A stretch of 64,000 bases of DNA from Firm-04 sp045591925 (GCA_045591925.1 JAZNTW010000109.1:1-64000), one strand, 5' to 3'; numbered from the stretch's first letter, positions 35,494-43,693 are shown. The notes: a model not told the origin generated them from the sequence alone. Numbers and translations are program-made.

Positions 35494-35734
35494 GCTGCTC
35501 CGGCAGGTGCAAATGCACCAATTTGCGATGTATGATCTTGCACTGTATCTGGATACGCATCCGACCGATTCGGACGCGCTCGATGCACTACTTGCGCATC
35601 GGGATGCCTGTGAACGTGTGACAGCTGTCTATGTGAAGCGGTTCGGTGCGCTCCGTAAGGACCAGGTCGGCGCAGAACACGGCTGGGCTGCATGGAGTAA
35701 TACGCCTTGGCCGTGGGAAAAGGAGGCGAACTGA
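35447..35734 (+). CDS. cotJB: Spore coat protein CotJB
   Basis: 95 residues from the ATG at 35447, which follows GGGAGGTGCTTCTG; a GTG 9 nt earlier overlaps the site. It shows the CotJB pattern: helix LLRQVQMHQFAMYDLALYLDTHP, then TDSDALDALLAHRD, ending in WPWEKEAN, close to the conserved WPWE motif. It overlaps cotJA by 47 bp and is directly followed by cotJC, so the set is translationally coupled. Confidence 0.92.
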   Translation: MAEMRLQSLDTMERAELLRQVQMHQFAMYDLALYLDTHPTDSDALDALLAHRDACERVTAVYVKRFGALRKDQVGAEHGWAAWSNTPWPWEKEAN

Positions 35735-36379
35735 ATGTTTCAGTATGAAAAAGCATTGCAGTATCCCGTGAAAATCTCAAAACCCAATGCCCGTCTTGCG
35801 AAAATGATAACCTCCCAAATCGGCGGTCCCGACGGTGAATTGGGTGCGTCCATGCGCTATCTGAATCAGCGATATACGATGCCGCTGCGAGAGCTTCAGG
35901 GCATTCTGACGGACATTGGAACAGAAGAGCTTAGTCATATGGAGATTGTCTCGGCACTGGTTTATCAGCTGACAAAGGGCTTGACGCCGGAGCAGCTGGA
36001 AGCACAAGGGTTTGCGGATTATTTTGTTGATCATACGGTTGGCATTTATCCGGTATCGGCATCGGGCGTACCGTTTTCTGCGGCGACATTCCAATCCACA
36101 GGAGATGCCATTACCGATCTGCACGAGGACTTGGCGGCAGAACAAAAGGCGCGCACAACCTATGACAATATTCTCCGCCTTGCGGATGACCCGGATGTAC
36201 GGGATGTCATTCGGTTCCTGCGTGAACGGGAAATTGTGCATTATCAGCGCTTTGGCGAGGGGCTGCGTCTGATTCAGGCTCAGCTCGGAAAATATGCAGT
36301 GGATATCAACAATCCCTATGCAACCAATCTTTCCTTTGACCCGATGCGCCGACCGCCAATGCGTCCGCGTCCGCGATAA
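35735..36379 (+). CDS. cotJC: Manganese-catalase-family spore coat protein CotJC
   Basis: 214 residues. The ferritin-like four-helix fold of Mn catalases is visible, with metal-ligand motifs IGTEELSHMEIV (EExxH, about 69-74), DLHEDLAAEQKARTTYDN and LREREIVHYQRF (ExxxH). The start codon follows the cotJB stop without a gap, and AGGAGG lies upstream. Family members are mother-cell coat proteins with possible peroxide-removing activity. The C terminus is Pro/Arg-rich (RRPPMRPRPR). It is a sporulation marker in a lineage often treated as non-sporulating. Confidence 0.93.
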   Translation: MFQYEKALQYPVKISKPNARLAKMITSQIGGPDGELGASMRYLNQRYTMPLRELQGILTDIGTEELSHMEIVSALVYQLTKGLTPEQLEAQGFADYFVDHTVGIYPVSASGVPFSAATFQSTGDAITDLHEDLAAEQKARTTYDNILRLADDPDVRDVIRFLREREIVHYQRFGEGLRLIQAQLGKYAVDINNPYATNLSFDPMRRPPMRPRPR

Positions 36380-36427
36380 TCAATGAAGTCAGCCGGTGTG
36401 CAGTGCGCATACCGGCTGTCGCTTTAT

Positions 36428-36529
36428 AATTATATAGGAAATGCCTTGCAATCCCCCCGAAATTGTGATATAATAACTATATATATAGGATATATCTTGC
36501 AATTCAGCAGGAATTGTGATATAATACCT
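36428..36529 (+). repeat. Tandem duplication of a promoter segment (two about 51-bp units)
   Basis: Two adjacent units share TATATAGGA, TTGCAA and an AATTGTGATATAATA segment at a constant offset of 51 bp. Each unit carries a complete promoter; the intervening bases have diverged. Confidence 0.85.
36446..36525 (+). promoter_or_regulatory. Two tandem promoters upstream of pdxK
   Basis: P1: TTGCAA (36446-36451), 17 bp, TATAAT (36469-36474). P2: TTGCAA (36497-36502), 17 bp, TATAAT (36520-36525). Both have AATTGTGA just before the -10. They lie 80-160 bp before pdxK, and no other gene can use them. Confidence 0.85.
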
Positions 36530-36606
36530 GAGGATCAATCAGGATGTGAATTTGCGCACCGGAGCATTTGCGCGGTTCGTGATGGAGCATCAAAGGAGGT
36601 CAGCCA

Positions 36607-37458
36607 ATGCGAACCGTACCACGTGTTGCTTGTATCAATGATCTATCCGGCTTTGGCAGATGCTCTTTAACAACCGTTTTGCCTGTATTGTCTGTGATGG
36701 GGGTGCAGGCTTGTCCCGTGCCGACTGCCGTATTATCCAAGCATACCGGATTTCCGCAGTTTGCATTTACGGATTTAACCGATTCATTGGAAGATTATTT
36801 GGAAAGCTGGAGCGATCTGGATTTTGACTGGATATTTGCCGGCTTTCTCGGCTCGCTCGGTCAGATTGAACTGATACGGCGATTTTTTGAGCTACAGAAA
36901 CGAAAGAATCCCGAATGTCGGATTCTGCTTGACCCTGTGATGGGCGATTCGGGCAAACGATACAGCACCTATACGCTGGAGCTTTGTGACGCGGTGCGTG
37001 AGCTTGCGGCGGCAGCGGATATCATTACGCCGAATATTACAGAGGCTTGTCTGCTGACCGGAACGGAATACCATGGTGAATGTCTGCATCTGCATGAGGC
37101 GGAGTCGCTTGCAAAATTGTTGATGCAGATTGGCTGCGGCGCGGCAGTCATTACGGGCATTGTGCAGGAAAACCGAATCGGAAATCTGACCTATCTGAAC
37201 GAAACCGCGACCTATTCTGCGGTGCATCGGACGAAATCCTTATTTTCCGGAACGGGCGACCTGTTTTCGTCTGTTCTTTGTGGTGCGCTTGCACGCGGCG
37301 CATCGCTGCTTGAGGCGGTAGAAATTGCAGGCTTATTTTTATCGAAGGTCACACAGGGTACGCTGCAGCGGAATACGCCGGCAGAAGAGGGGATTCTGTT
37401 TGAGCCACATTTATATGATTTGGGAGCGATGATCAATGAAAAAAAACAGAGAGAATGA
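36607..37458 (+). CDS. pdxK: Pyridoxal/pyridoxamine kinase
   Basis: 283 residues of the ribokinase superfamily. N-terminal VACINDLSGFGRCSLTTVLPVLS, then LDPVMGDSGKRYS, ITPNITEACLLTG, and the anion-hole/catalytic segment LFSGTGDLFSSVLCGALARG with the catalytic Asp (about 218). This is the PdxK/PdxY pattern. It phosphorylates vitamin B6 forms to PLP precursors. The ATG follows AAAGGAGG. The last 23 bp overlap an ECF S-component gene, suggesting salvage of an imported B6 vitamer. PLP is the cofactor of the alanine racemase encoded 2.2 kb downstream. Confidence 0.93.
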   Translation: MRTVPRVACINDLSGFGRCSLTTVLPVLSVMGVQACPVPTAVLSKHTGFPQFAFTDLTDSLEDYLESWSDLDFDWIFAGFLGSLGQIELIRRFFELQKRKNPECRILLDPVMGDSGKRYSTYTLELCDAVRELAAAADIITPNITEACLLTGTEYHGECLHLHEAESLAKLLMQIGCGAAVITGIVQENRIGNLTYLNETATYSAVHRTKSLFSGTGDLFSSVLCGALARGASLLEAVEIAGLFLSKVTQGTLQRNTPAEEGILFEPHLYDLGAMINEKKQRE

Positions 37459-37957
37459 GAAACTGATTCATATGGTCTATGCCGGAATGTTTGCGGCAAT
37501 GACTGCACTTTTTACATCGGTGCTGCATATCCCCGTCGGAAACGGCTATATTCATTGCGGTGACGCTGTGATTTATCTTGCGGCGGTGATGCTTCCGATG
37601 CCATATGCAGTCGGCGCGTCTGCGATTGGCGGTATGGCTGCGGATTTGTTGTCCGGCTACCCGATGTACGCGCTGCCGACATTTCTCATCAAGGGACTTC
37701 TGGCACTGACCGTATCTTTGATTGGCGGAAAGCATCCGGTGGACGCCAGACGCATCCTTGCAATGGTGCTTGCCGGTATCATCTCCATTATTGGCTACTG
37801 GGTGACGGCTGTCATTCTTTACGGCGGCTGGAAAGCGCAATTCATCGGAACTGCGCCGGGAAATCTTGTGCAGGCAATCGGCTCCGGTGTGGTATACGCA
37901 ATCGTGGCAGTGGCATTGGAGCAAATCCAAAAGAGAAAACCACATATGATGGTTTGA
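37436..37957 (+). CDS. ECF transporter S component (probably for a vitamin B6 precursor)
   Basis: 173 residues with six predicted membrane helices. The start MVYAGMFAAMTALFTSVLHIPVG holds the Ala-rich helix-1 motif used by S components to bind the EcfT coupling protein; HCGDAVIYLAAVMLP and AIGGMAADLLSGY are typical of the group. The ATG at 37436 overlaps pdxK by 23 bp, which strongly suggests the substrate is a B6 vitamer. The ECF energising module is not in the window. Terminator at 37973-38008. Confidence 0.85.
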   Translation: MKKNRENEKLIHMVYAGMFAAMTALFTSVLHIPVGNGYIHCGDAVIYLAAVMLPMPYAVGASAIGGMAADLLSGYPMYALPTFLIKGLLALTVSLIGGKHPVDARRILAMVLAGIISIIGYWVTAVILYGGWKAQFIGTAPGNLVQAIGSGVVYAIVAVALEQIQKRKPHMMV

Positions 37958-37972
37958 TATTTGTGTATCAAA

Positions 37973-38008
37973 AACGGCATGGTTTGAGCGCCATGCCGTT
38001 TGTTTTTT
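37973..38008 (+). terminator. Terminator of the pdxK operon
   Basis: AACGGCATGG (37973-37982) pairs perfectly with CCATGCCGTT (37991-38000), followed by TG and six Ts. Confidence 0.92.
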
Positions 38009-38051
38009 ATATGGATACGTGATTTTTCTGTGGATGATGCGGAGCTGTTTT

Positions 38052-38606
38052 CTAGAGGGTTGTCGTTTGCTGATATTGCGTGCCGTCCAGTGCTTTCCAG
38101 AGGAAAATGCCGTTTTCCAGTGTCATATAGCTATGCGGAGAATTGTTTTTGGGGATGGATACAGAGCCGGGGTTCATGTATGTAAATTCGTTGTGCTCGC
38201 CGCAGGACTCGCAAACCGGAATATGCGTATGACCATGCAGCAGAATGTCACCCGAATGCAGCGGCGGCAAATGCTCGGTATTCCACACGTGACCGTGTGT
38301 TGCAAAAATCATCCGGCTGCCTTCGGTAAGCAGCGCGTAATCAGCCAGCACCGGGAATTGCAGCACCATTTGATCAACCTCTGCTTCACAGTTTCCGCGG
38401 ACGCAGAGGATATCTGCTGCCCTTGCGTTGAGCATTTCGATGACCGCCTTGGGTGCATATTCTTCGGGGAGATCGTTGCGCGGCCCGTGATAGAGCAGAT
38501 CGCCGAGCAGCAGCAGACGGTCTGCCTGTTCTGCCTCATAACGCTGCAAAAGCTGTCTGCAATACAATGCAGAACCGTGGATATCAGATGCAATCAGCCA
38601 TTTCAT
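38052..38606 (-). CDS. YfcE-like metallophosphodiesterase
   Basis: 184 residues. Calcineurin-like metal-binding motifs in order: LIASDIHGS (D-x-H), LLLLGDLLYHGPR (GDxxxxG), VRGNCE (GNCD/E), FATHGH and LLHGHTHIP (GHTH). This is the YfcE/MJ0936 phosphodiesterase pattern: a small cytosolic, Mn-dependent enzyme that hydrolyses phosphodiesters in vitro; the cellular substrate is unsettled. The ATG follows AAGGAGCG. Promoter at 38664-38692. Monocistronic, convergent with the pdxK unit. Confidence 0.9.
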   Translation of the reverse strand: MKWLIASDIHGSALYCRQLLQRYEAEQADRLLLLGDLLYHGPRNDLPEEYAPKAVIEMLNARAADILCVRGNCEAEVDQMVLQFPVLADYALLTEGSRMIFATHGHVWNTEHLPPLHSGDILLHGHTHIPVCESCGEHNEFTYMNPGSVSIPKNNSPHSYMTLENGIFLWKALDGTQYQQTTTL

Positions 38607-38663
38607 TGTGATAACGCTCCTTGTTTTATCATATTGATTTTTTGCTTATGATTCCTGAATCAT

Positions 38664-38692
38664 ATTATATCAAAATGAGGCTTCGCAGTCAA
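38664..38692 (-). promoter_or_regulatory. Promoter of the YfcE-like gene
   Basis: On the minus strand, TTGACT (38687-38692), 17 bp, TATAAT (38664-38669). Confidence 0.85.
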
Positions 38693-38872
38693 CCGTATCT
38701 GTAAATTTTCTATGGTGTTATTGCAGCATACAGTTGGATTGATTTTGCTTTGGTTATACTGCGGCACTTATTTTCACGATTCTTCGCACCGGAACGATCA
38801 GGGATCGTGTTTTTCATGCGCGATAAATGAAAAGTGCCGGTCGAAGCCAGCAGTTAATTGTATGATTATAAT

Positions 38873-39008
38873 TCATTTGTATAGGATCTGGTCGATGTAG
38901 CTGAGTTTCTTGCAAAGTCTTGTTCCTCTGCCGATCATCTGCCAGAATCTCGTTTTGCTGCGCACCTTTTTGAAGAACACCAGATTCACGCATAGATTAT
39001 AAAAATAA
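38873..39008 (-). pseudogene. Remnant of a type I restriction enzyme R subunit (hsdR)
   Basis: A minus-strand fragment of about 45 codons reads VNLVFFKKVRSKTRFWQMIGRGTRLCKKL, then YIDQILYK and a stop (sequence split here). This matches helicase motif VI of HsdR-type SF2 motor subunits (Q-x-x-GRGTR). Nothing upstream of MITE copy C continues the helicase, and the rest of the gene and any hsdM or hsdS are absent. It is a dead fragment. The stretch 38700-38870 before it shows only a short hairpin near 38795-38820. Confidence 0.75.
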
Positions 39009-39186
39009 GGCAATACCGCACAGAGTTGGTGGTGCAGATACGCAGTCAGATTTTTCGTCAGATTGTATAGAAATGACGCCGCTGGGCTGATGGCCAGCAA
39101 GGAATTTCTGTGCAAAATAGCGGAAAATATGCAAGTACAAGTAGATGTGCCGCCAAGCCGTAAGGCGGACTTTGTGCGGTGTTGCC
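39009..39186 (-). mobile_element. MITE-like element, copy C (178 bp, reverse orientation)
   Basis: Starts GGCAATACCGCACAGAG and ends in the complement of GGCAACACCGC; flanked by ATAA on both sides, the complement of the TTAT seen at copy A. It differs from copy B by a 6-bp insertion and several substitutions. It abuts the hsdR fragment. Confidence 0.88.
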
Positions 39187-39264
39187 ATAAATTCCAAATA
39201 AAAAGCAGACTCATGATGAACCTGCTTTTTGGCGTATTTCAGGGTTTGCTTCGCGGCATATTCC

Positions 39265-39435
39265 CTACTCTTTATAGGTTATGTTGATTTGGTCAATCTC
39301 AGCTATCAGCGCACGGCATCTGGTGTAATCCTGTGTAACCATATAGATATCCAGCAAGCAGTTCAACAGTTCTGCTCTTTTATCAATATATGGGAGCATA
39401 TCAGGATATCTGCTACAGATTTCGGCAGCTTCTTC
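39265..39435 (-). pseudogene. Fragment of a helix-repeat (TPR-type) regulator C terminus
   Basis: On the minus strand, 56 open codons after a TAA read EEAAEICSRYPDMLPY, then IDKRAELLNCLLDIYMV and TQDYTRCRALIAEIDQINITY before a stop. The paired-helix pattern resembles the C-terminal TPR repeats of XRE-family regulators; this is inferred from composition only. There is no start codon or ribosome binding site, and upstream frames are closed. The rest of 39187-39580 shows no gene. Confidence 0.45.
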
Positions 39436-39580
39436 TTATATATCGGGATGTCAATTACTGTTCTGGCAAAGAAAGCGCTATATTGCAATGGGATGCGATA
39501 ATATGATAGACGCAGGCAGTGCCCGCCACCATTTTTTGCGCCCAAGAAGTATAACCTGCATATTGATTTTACTTCTCCCA

Positions 39581-39609
39581 TTGCAATTTTACTGATAATA
39601 TGATATAAT
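39581..39609 (+). promoter_or_regulatory. Promoter of the alr-ung-metF-metH gene series
   Basis: TTGCAA (39581-39586), 17 bp, TATAAT (39604-39609). AAAGGAG and the alr start follow within 40 bp. Confidence 0.88.
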
Positions 39610-39646
39610 AGCCCTGTATCCAACATGGAAAGGAGCCTGATGCGTT

Positions 39647-40861
39647 GTGCAGGGCATTCGGAAACGAACATGGGCAGAGATCAATCTCGACCATGCTGCA
39701 TGGAATTACCATCAGATCAGAAACGCTGTACAGCCGGAAACCAAGGTCTGCTGCGTTATTAAGGCAAACGGCTACGGGCACAATGCGGTTCGGCTTGCGG
39801 CGCTTTACGAATCACTCGGCGCGGATTATCTTGCAGTCTCCAATCTGGAAGAGGCGCTGCAGCTTCGGCAGGGGCAAATTACGCTGCCGATTTTGATTCT
39901 CGGCTATACACCGCCGGAATGTGCCGGCGTGCTTGCAAAGCAGAATATTGCGCAATGTGTGTATTCGCGCGGCTACGGCGAATCGCTTTCACAGGCGGCG
40001 ATGTCGGACGGCGTGCGCGTCAAGACGCATATTAAAATTGATACCGGCATGGGCAGAATCGGGTTTCAGCACCGCAACGGGCATTCCGAGCTTGCGGATG
40101 CGCTTGCTGTCTGTAAGCTGCCGTGTTTGAAGCCGGAGGGTATCTTTACGCATTTTGCCGTTGCCGATGACGGGGTAGACGGCGAGGCGTTTACCTTGGA
40201 GCAGTACCGCAGCTTCATAGAGGCGATCGAAATCCTCAGTGGTCATGGAATCAGCTTTGCTCTGCGCCATTGTGCAAACAGTGCTGCAATTTTCGATCAG
40301 CCGTCAACGGGCGATTTACCGAATGTGCATCTGGATATGGTGCGCGCAGGCGTTGTGTTATATGGCTTTGCACCGTCCGGTGTGACGCGGAATCTGCCGG
40401 AGCTTCGTCCGGTCATGGCACTGAAAAGCGTGGTTTCCCATATCAAAACGATTCAGGCCGGCGATACCGTCAGCTATGGCAGAACCTATACCGCCGATAC
40501 GCCGCGCACAGTCGCAACCGTACCGATCGGCTATGCGGACGGCTTCTGGCGGCTCAACGGCTGCGGAAACTGTCATATGCTGGTGCGCGAGCAGCTTTGT
40601 CCGGTGATCGGCAGAGTGTGTATGGATCAGCTGATGCTGGATATCACGGATGCGAAAGGGATTTCGGTCGGTGATATCGTGACGGTATTCGGCGATGCGA
40701 ACGGGCTTTGTACCGCCGACCGGATTGCCCAAAATACCGGAACCATCAATTACGAGGTTGTCTGTGCAGTCGGAGAGCGTGTGCCGCGCTTTTTCTTGCA
40801 GGACGGCGTACCGGTCGATGTCTCTGATAATATCTGGGCTGGCAGCGCACGGGTTCATTGA
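39647..40861 (+). CDS. alr: Alanine racemase
   Basis: 404 residues from a GTG start; AGGAG lies 11 nt upstream and no in-frame ATG fits. The PLP-binding Lys is in KVCCVIKANGYGHNAV (about 39). Later come THIKIDTGMGRIGF, LDMVRAGVVLYGF, and the second-subunit segment VIGRVCMDQLMLDIT. It makes D-alanine for peptidoglycan, in the cytosol. It opens a series of nine co-directional genes. The start is early enough that the RTWAEINLDHAAWNY motif is complete. Confidence 0.95.
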   Translation: MQGIRKRTWAEINLDHAAWNYHQIRNAVQPETKVCCVIKANGYGHNAVRLAALYESLGADYLAVSNLEEALQLRQGQITLPILILGYTPPECAGVLAKQNIAQCVYSRGYGESLSQAAMSDGVRVKTHIKIDTGMGRIGFQHRNGHSELADALAVCKLPCLKPEGIFTHFAVADDGVDGEAFTLEQYRSFIEAIEILSGHGISFALRHCANSAAIFDQPSTGDLPNVHLDMVRAGVVLYGFAPSGVTRNLPELRPVMALKSVVSHIKTIQAGDTVSYGRTYTADTPRTVATVPIGYADGFWRLNGCGNCHMLVREQLCPVIGRVCMDQLMLDITDAKGISVGDIVTVFGDANGLCTADRIAQNTGTINYEVVCAVGERVPRFFLQDGVPVDVSDNIWAGSARVH

Positions 40862-40898
40862 CAGCGTATCTTTGGTCATACAAAAAGGAGCATGAAAG

Positions 40899-41390
40899 AT
40901 GTCAAATTCAAAAATCAGACATTGGATTTACATGGCACTTGGATTCCTGATTCTGGTTGGCTGCGCATGGTTTCTGCTGCTGCGCGAATCCAAGCTGTCG
41001 GAGCAATATCTGCAATCGGAAATCATGGCTGTGCGGCAGGATGACCTGAATGCAGTGATTTCCTATCTGACGGAAAAAGGCGGCGAAAGCCAATATCATA
41101 TCACGGACTTGCCTTCGATTGATAATTCATATTTTGGCGTTCCGAATGAGGATTCCGATGAATGCCGCCGCTATAATGACGCGGTGACTTCGCTGATGCG
41201 GACATCGTTTTCCGAGATTCTCTATCACGATGGCGCGGTTCGTTTTGTTACGCCGAGAAGCGGCGGCATTCTGAATTCCAATTATATTGTACTTGCTTAT
41301 CGTGAAACCGCGCCGGTGCTTTCCGGTGCGCCGCAGACGATGCTGAAGCAGCAGGATTGGTCATATTATCTGATCACAGAAAAGGAATGA
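40899..41390 (+). CDS. Membrane-anchored protein of unknown function
   Basis: 163 residues: one N-terminal membrane helix (about 9-27, WIYMALGFLILVGCAWFLLL) and an extracytoplasmic domain of about 130 residues without Cys. No family recognised. Strand-rich segments (SEILYHDGAVRFVTP, NSNYIVLAYRE) suggest a small alpha/beta sensor-like fold. It lies 37 bp after alr and 4 bp before ung and has AAAGGAGC upstream. Confidence 0.75.
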   Translation: MSNSKIRHWIYMALGFLILVGCAWFLLLRESKLSEQYLQSEIMAVRQDDLNAVISYLTEKGGESQYHITDLPSIDNSYFGVPNEDSDECRRYNDAVTSLMRTSFSEILYHDGAVRFVTPRSGGILNSNYIVLAYRETAPVLSGAPQTMLKQQDWSYYLITEKE

Positions 41391-41394
41391 TATC

Positions 41395-42102
41395 ATGGTT
41401 CATATCGGGAACGACTGGGATACGATTCTTGCACCGGAATTTGAAAGCGAAAGCTATCAGCGGCTGCGGCAGTTTCTAATTCAGGAATACCGCACAAAGA
41501 AAATCTATCCGGATATGTATGATATTTTTAATGCGCTGAAATATACCGCCTATCGGGATGTCAAATGCGTCATTCTCGGTCAGGACCCCTATCATGGAGA
41601 GGGTCAGGCGCATGGCTTGAGCTTTTCCGTGCGGCAGGGGATTCAGCCGCCGCCCTCGCTTGTCAATATTTTCAAGGAAATCTATGATGATATTGGAATT
41701 GACAACCGCGGCGGCAGCGGCGAACTGACCGACTGGGCAAAGCAGGGCGTACTGCTGCTCAATGCGGCGCTGACAGTGCGTGCCGGACAAGCAAATTCGC
41801 ATCACGGCATGGGCTGGGAAACCCTGACGGACGCGATCATCGCGCATCTCAATCAACGGGAGCAGCCGATGGTCTTTCTGCTCTGGGGCGGCAATGCGCG
41901 CGCAAAAGCAAAACTGATTACGAATCCGAAGCATCTGATTCTACAATGTCCGCATCCGAGTCCGCTCTCTGCCTACCATGGCTTTTTCGGCTGCCGGCAT
42001 TTTTCTAAAACCAACGCGTTTCTGTCAGCAAACGGTATGACGCCGATTGACTGGCATATTACGGCGGCATCTTCCCAAACGGCAGATGCCGGAGCGATAT
42101 GA
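41395..42102 (+). CDS. ung: Uracil-DNA glycosylase, family 1
   Basis: 235 residues. The water-activating loop is CVILGQDPYHGEGQAHGL (catalytic Asp about 64), followed by NAALTVRAGQANSH and the Leu loop HPSPLSAYHGFFGCRHF. These three motifs define family 1 Ung. It removes uracil from DNA for base-excision repair. The stop overlaps the next open frame (ATGA). Confidence 0.97.
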   Translation: MVHIGNDWDTILAPEFESESYQRLRQFLIQEYRTKKIYPDMYDIFNALKYTAYRDVKCVILGQDPYHGEGQAHGLSFSVRQGIQPPPSLVNIFKEIYDDIGIDNRGGSGELTDWAKQGVLLLNAALTVRAGQANSHHGMGWETLTDAIIAHLNQREQPMVFLLWGGNARAKAKLITNPKHLILQCPHPSPLSAYHGFFGCRHFSKTNAFLSANGMTPIDWHITAASSQTADAGAI

Positions 42103-42113
42103 GGTGTCATAAT

Positions 42114-42977
42114 ATGAAAGCGATTGAACTATTTCCAAAAAAGCCGGTGCTCTCGTTTGAGGTGTTCCCACCAAAGCCGAATGTACCGATCGACAGCATC
42201 TACCAGACGCTCGCAGCCTTACAGGATTTGCGCCCCGATTTTATCAGTGTGACATACGGCGCAGGCGGCTCTGTACCGGGTGCGTCTACGGCAGAAATTT
42301 GTGAGACGATTCAGAATCAGTATGGGATTCCGTCGATTGCGCATCTGCCCTGCATCAATGAAACAAAGGAATCCGTCCTTGAAAAGCTCGAAATTTTCCG
42401 CAAAAAGAATATCTGCAATATTCTTGCACTGCGCGGCGACCGCAATCCGGAGCTTGTGCCGAAAACCGATTTCCGCTATGCGTCTGATTTGATTGCATTT
42501 ATTCTGGAGCACGGTGATTTTGATATTGCTGCGGCTTGTTATCCGGAGGGACATCCGGAAGCCCCCGATCTGGATACGGATATTTCGCATCTGAAAGAAA
42601 AGGTCGATGCCGGCGCGTCCCACCTGATTTCACAGCTTTTCTATCACAATCCGGATTTTTATGCGTTTCGTGAGAAATTGGCGCAGAAGAATATTACCGT
42701 GCCGGTTGAGGCTGGCATTATGCCTGTGACCTCAAAAAAATCCATTGAGAGAATGGTTTCACTTTGCGGCGCTTCGATTCCGAATCGTCTTGCAAAGCTG
42801 ATGGCGCGTTATTCTGACGACCCTGCTTCGCTCAAGGCGGCAGGTCTTGAATATGCAATCATGCAGATTTTGGATTTGCTGGAGCATGGCGTAGACGGCG
42901 TTCATATTTATACGATGAATAATCCCGATGTCGCGCGCTACATTATGGAGCAAATCGGAGAGAGTAGAGCCGTATGA
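42114..42977 (+). CDS. metF: Methylenetetrahydrofolate reductase
   Basis: 287 residues from the ATG at 42114, which has GAGGTG 7 nt upstream; an ATG 15 nt earlier overlaps ung. Family motifs: LSFEVFPPKP, FISVTYGAGGS, IAHLPCINETKE, NILALRGDRN, and AGASHLISQLFYHN. It is a FAD enzyme reducing 5,10-methylene-THF to 5-methyl-THF, the methyl donor for MetH downstream. It overlaps the MetH reactivation gene by 4 bp. A zinc-finger electron-transfer partner (MetV) is not seen. Confidence 0.95.
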   Translation: MKAIELFPKKPVLSFEVFPPKPNVPIDSIYQTLAALQDLRPDFISVTYGAGGSVPGASTAEICETIQNQYGIPSIAHLPCINETKESVLEKLEIFRKKNICNILALRGDRNPELVPKTDFRYASDLIAFILEHGDFDIAAACYPEGHPEAPDLDTDISHLKEKVDAGASHLISQLFYHNPDFYAFREKLAQKNITVPVEAGIMPVTSKKSIERMVSLCGASIPNRLAKLMARYSDDPASLKAAGLEYAIMQILDLLEHGVDGVHIYTMNNPDVARYIMEQIGESRAV

Positions 42978-43654
42978 AGCCCTCTGATCTCGACCGCAGC
43001 GAGATATTGACCTATCTGCATACGCCGGCACTCGACGCGGAATTATCCGCAATACTCGATGAATGTATCGGGCAGCTATGTGAAGCGGCACAGCCTCGGA
43101 CGACCTATCGGGTATTGCCGGTTGTGCATACGGCAGAGGGTGTGACGCTCGGCGGCGTGCCGCTTTTGGGTGAAGACATTGCGCGGCATCTGACCGGCTG
43201 CAAGGAGGCGGTGCTGCTCGCGGCAACACTGTCTGCATCGGTTGACGCGCTGATTCGCCGTGTTTCGGTGACGGATATGACGCAGGCTGTGATGCTTGAC
43301 GCGGCTGCCGGTGCGGCGATTGAGTTTGTTTGCAATCAACTGGAATCGGAGATCAAGGCAAACTATCCTTATCCGTATTACACAGCGCGGTTTTCTGCCG
43401 GATACGGAGATTTTCCGATTACACAGCAGGGCGATTTGATTCGGCTGCTGGATGCACCGCGAAAAATCGGCTTGACGGTGACGCCGGCGCAGACGCTGCT
43501 GCCGATGAAATCCGTGACGGCAGTGATTGGCTTGTCGCACAGTCCCGTTCAGGATGCACGGCGCTTCTGCTGCGGCAATTCCTGTGCGGAATGTCCGTAT
43601 TTTCGGGATTGTCCGGGGGCGCTGCGAGAAAATCCCGAATGCTTTTCGGTTTGA
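42974..43654 (+). CDS. Stand-alone MetH reactivation-domain protein
   Basis: 226 residues, start overlapping metF (ATGA). It matches the vitamin-B12-dependent methionine synthase activation domain: ARFSAGYGDFPITQQ, LTVTPAQTLLPMKSVTAVIGLS. The C terminus adds a Cys cluster, CCGNSCAECPYFRDCPG, that could bind a metal or cluster. The metH gene downstream lacks this domain, so this protein probably supplies reductive reactivation of cob(II)alamin in trans, as in other Clostridia. Confidence 0.9.
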   Translation: MKPSDLDRSEILTYLHTPALDAELSAILDECIGQLCEAAQPRTTYRVLPVVHTAEGVTLGGVPLLGEDIARHLTGCKEAVLLAATLSASVDALIRRVSVTDMTQAVMLDAAAGAAIEFVCNQLESEIKANYPYPYYTARFSAGYGDFPITQQGDLIRLLDAPRKIGLTVTPAQTLLPMKSVTAVIGLSHSPVQDARRFCCGNSCAECPYFRDCPGALRENPECFSV

Positions 43655-43693
43655 CTGCCATTGATATATCAAACAACAGACAGGAGTATCCAA

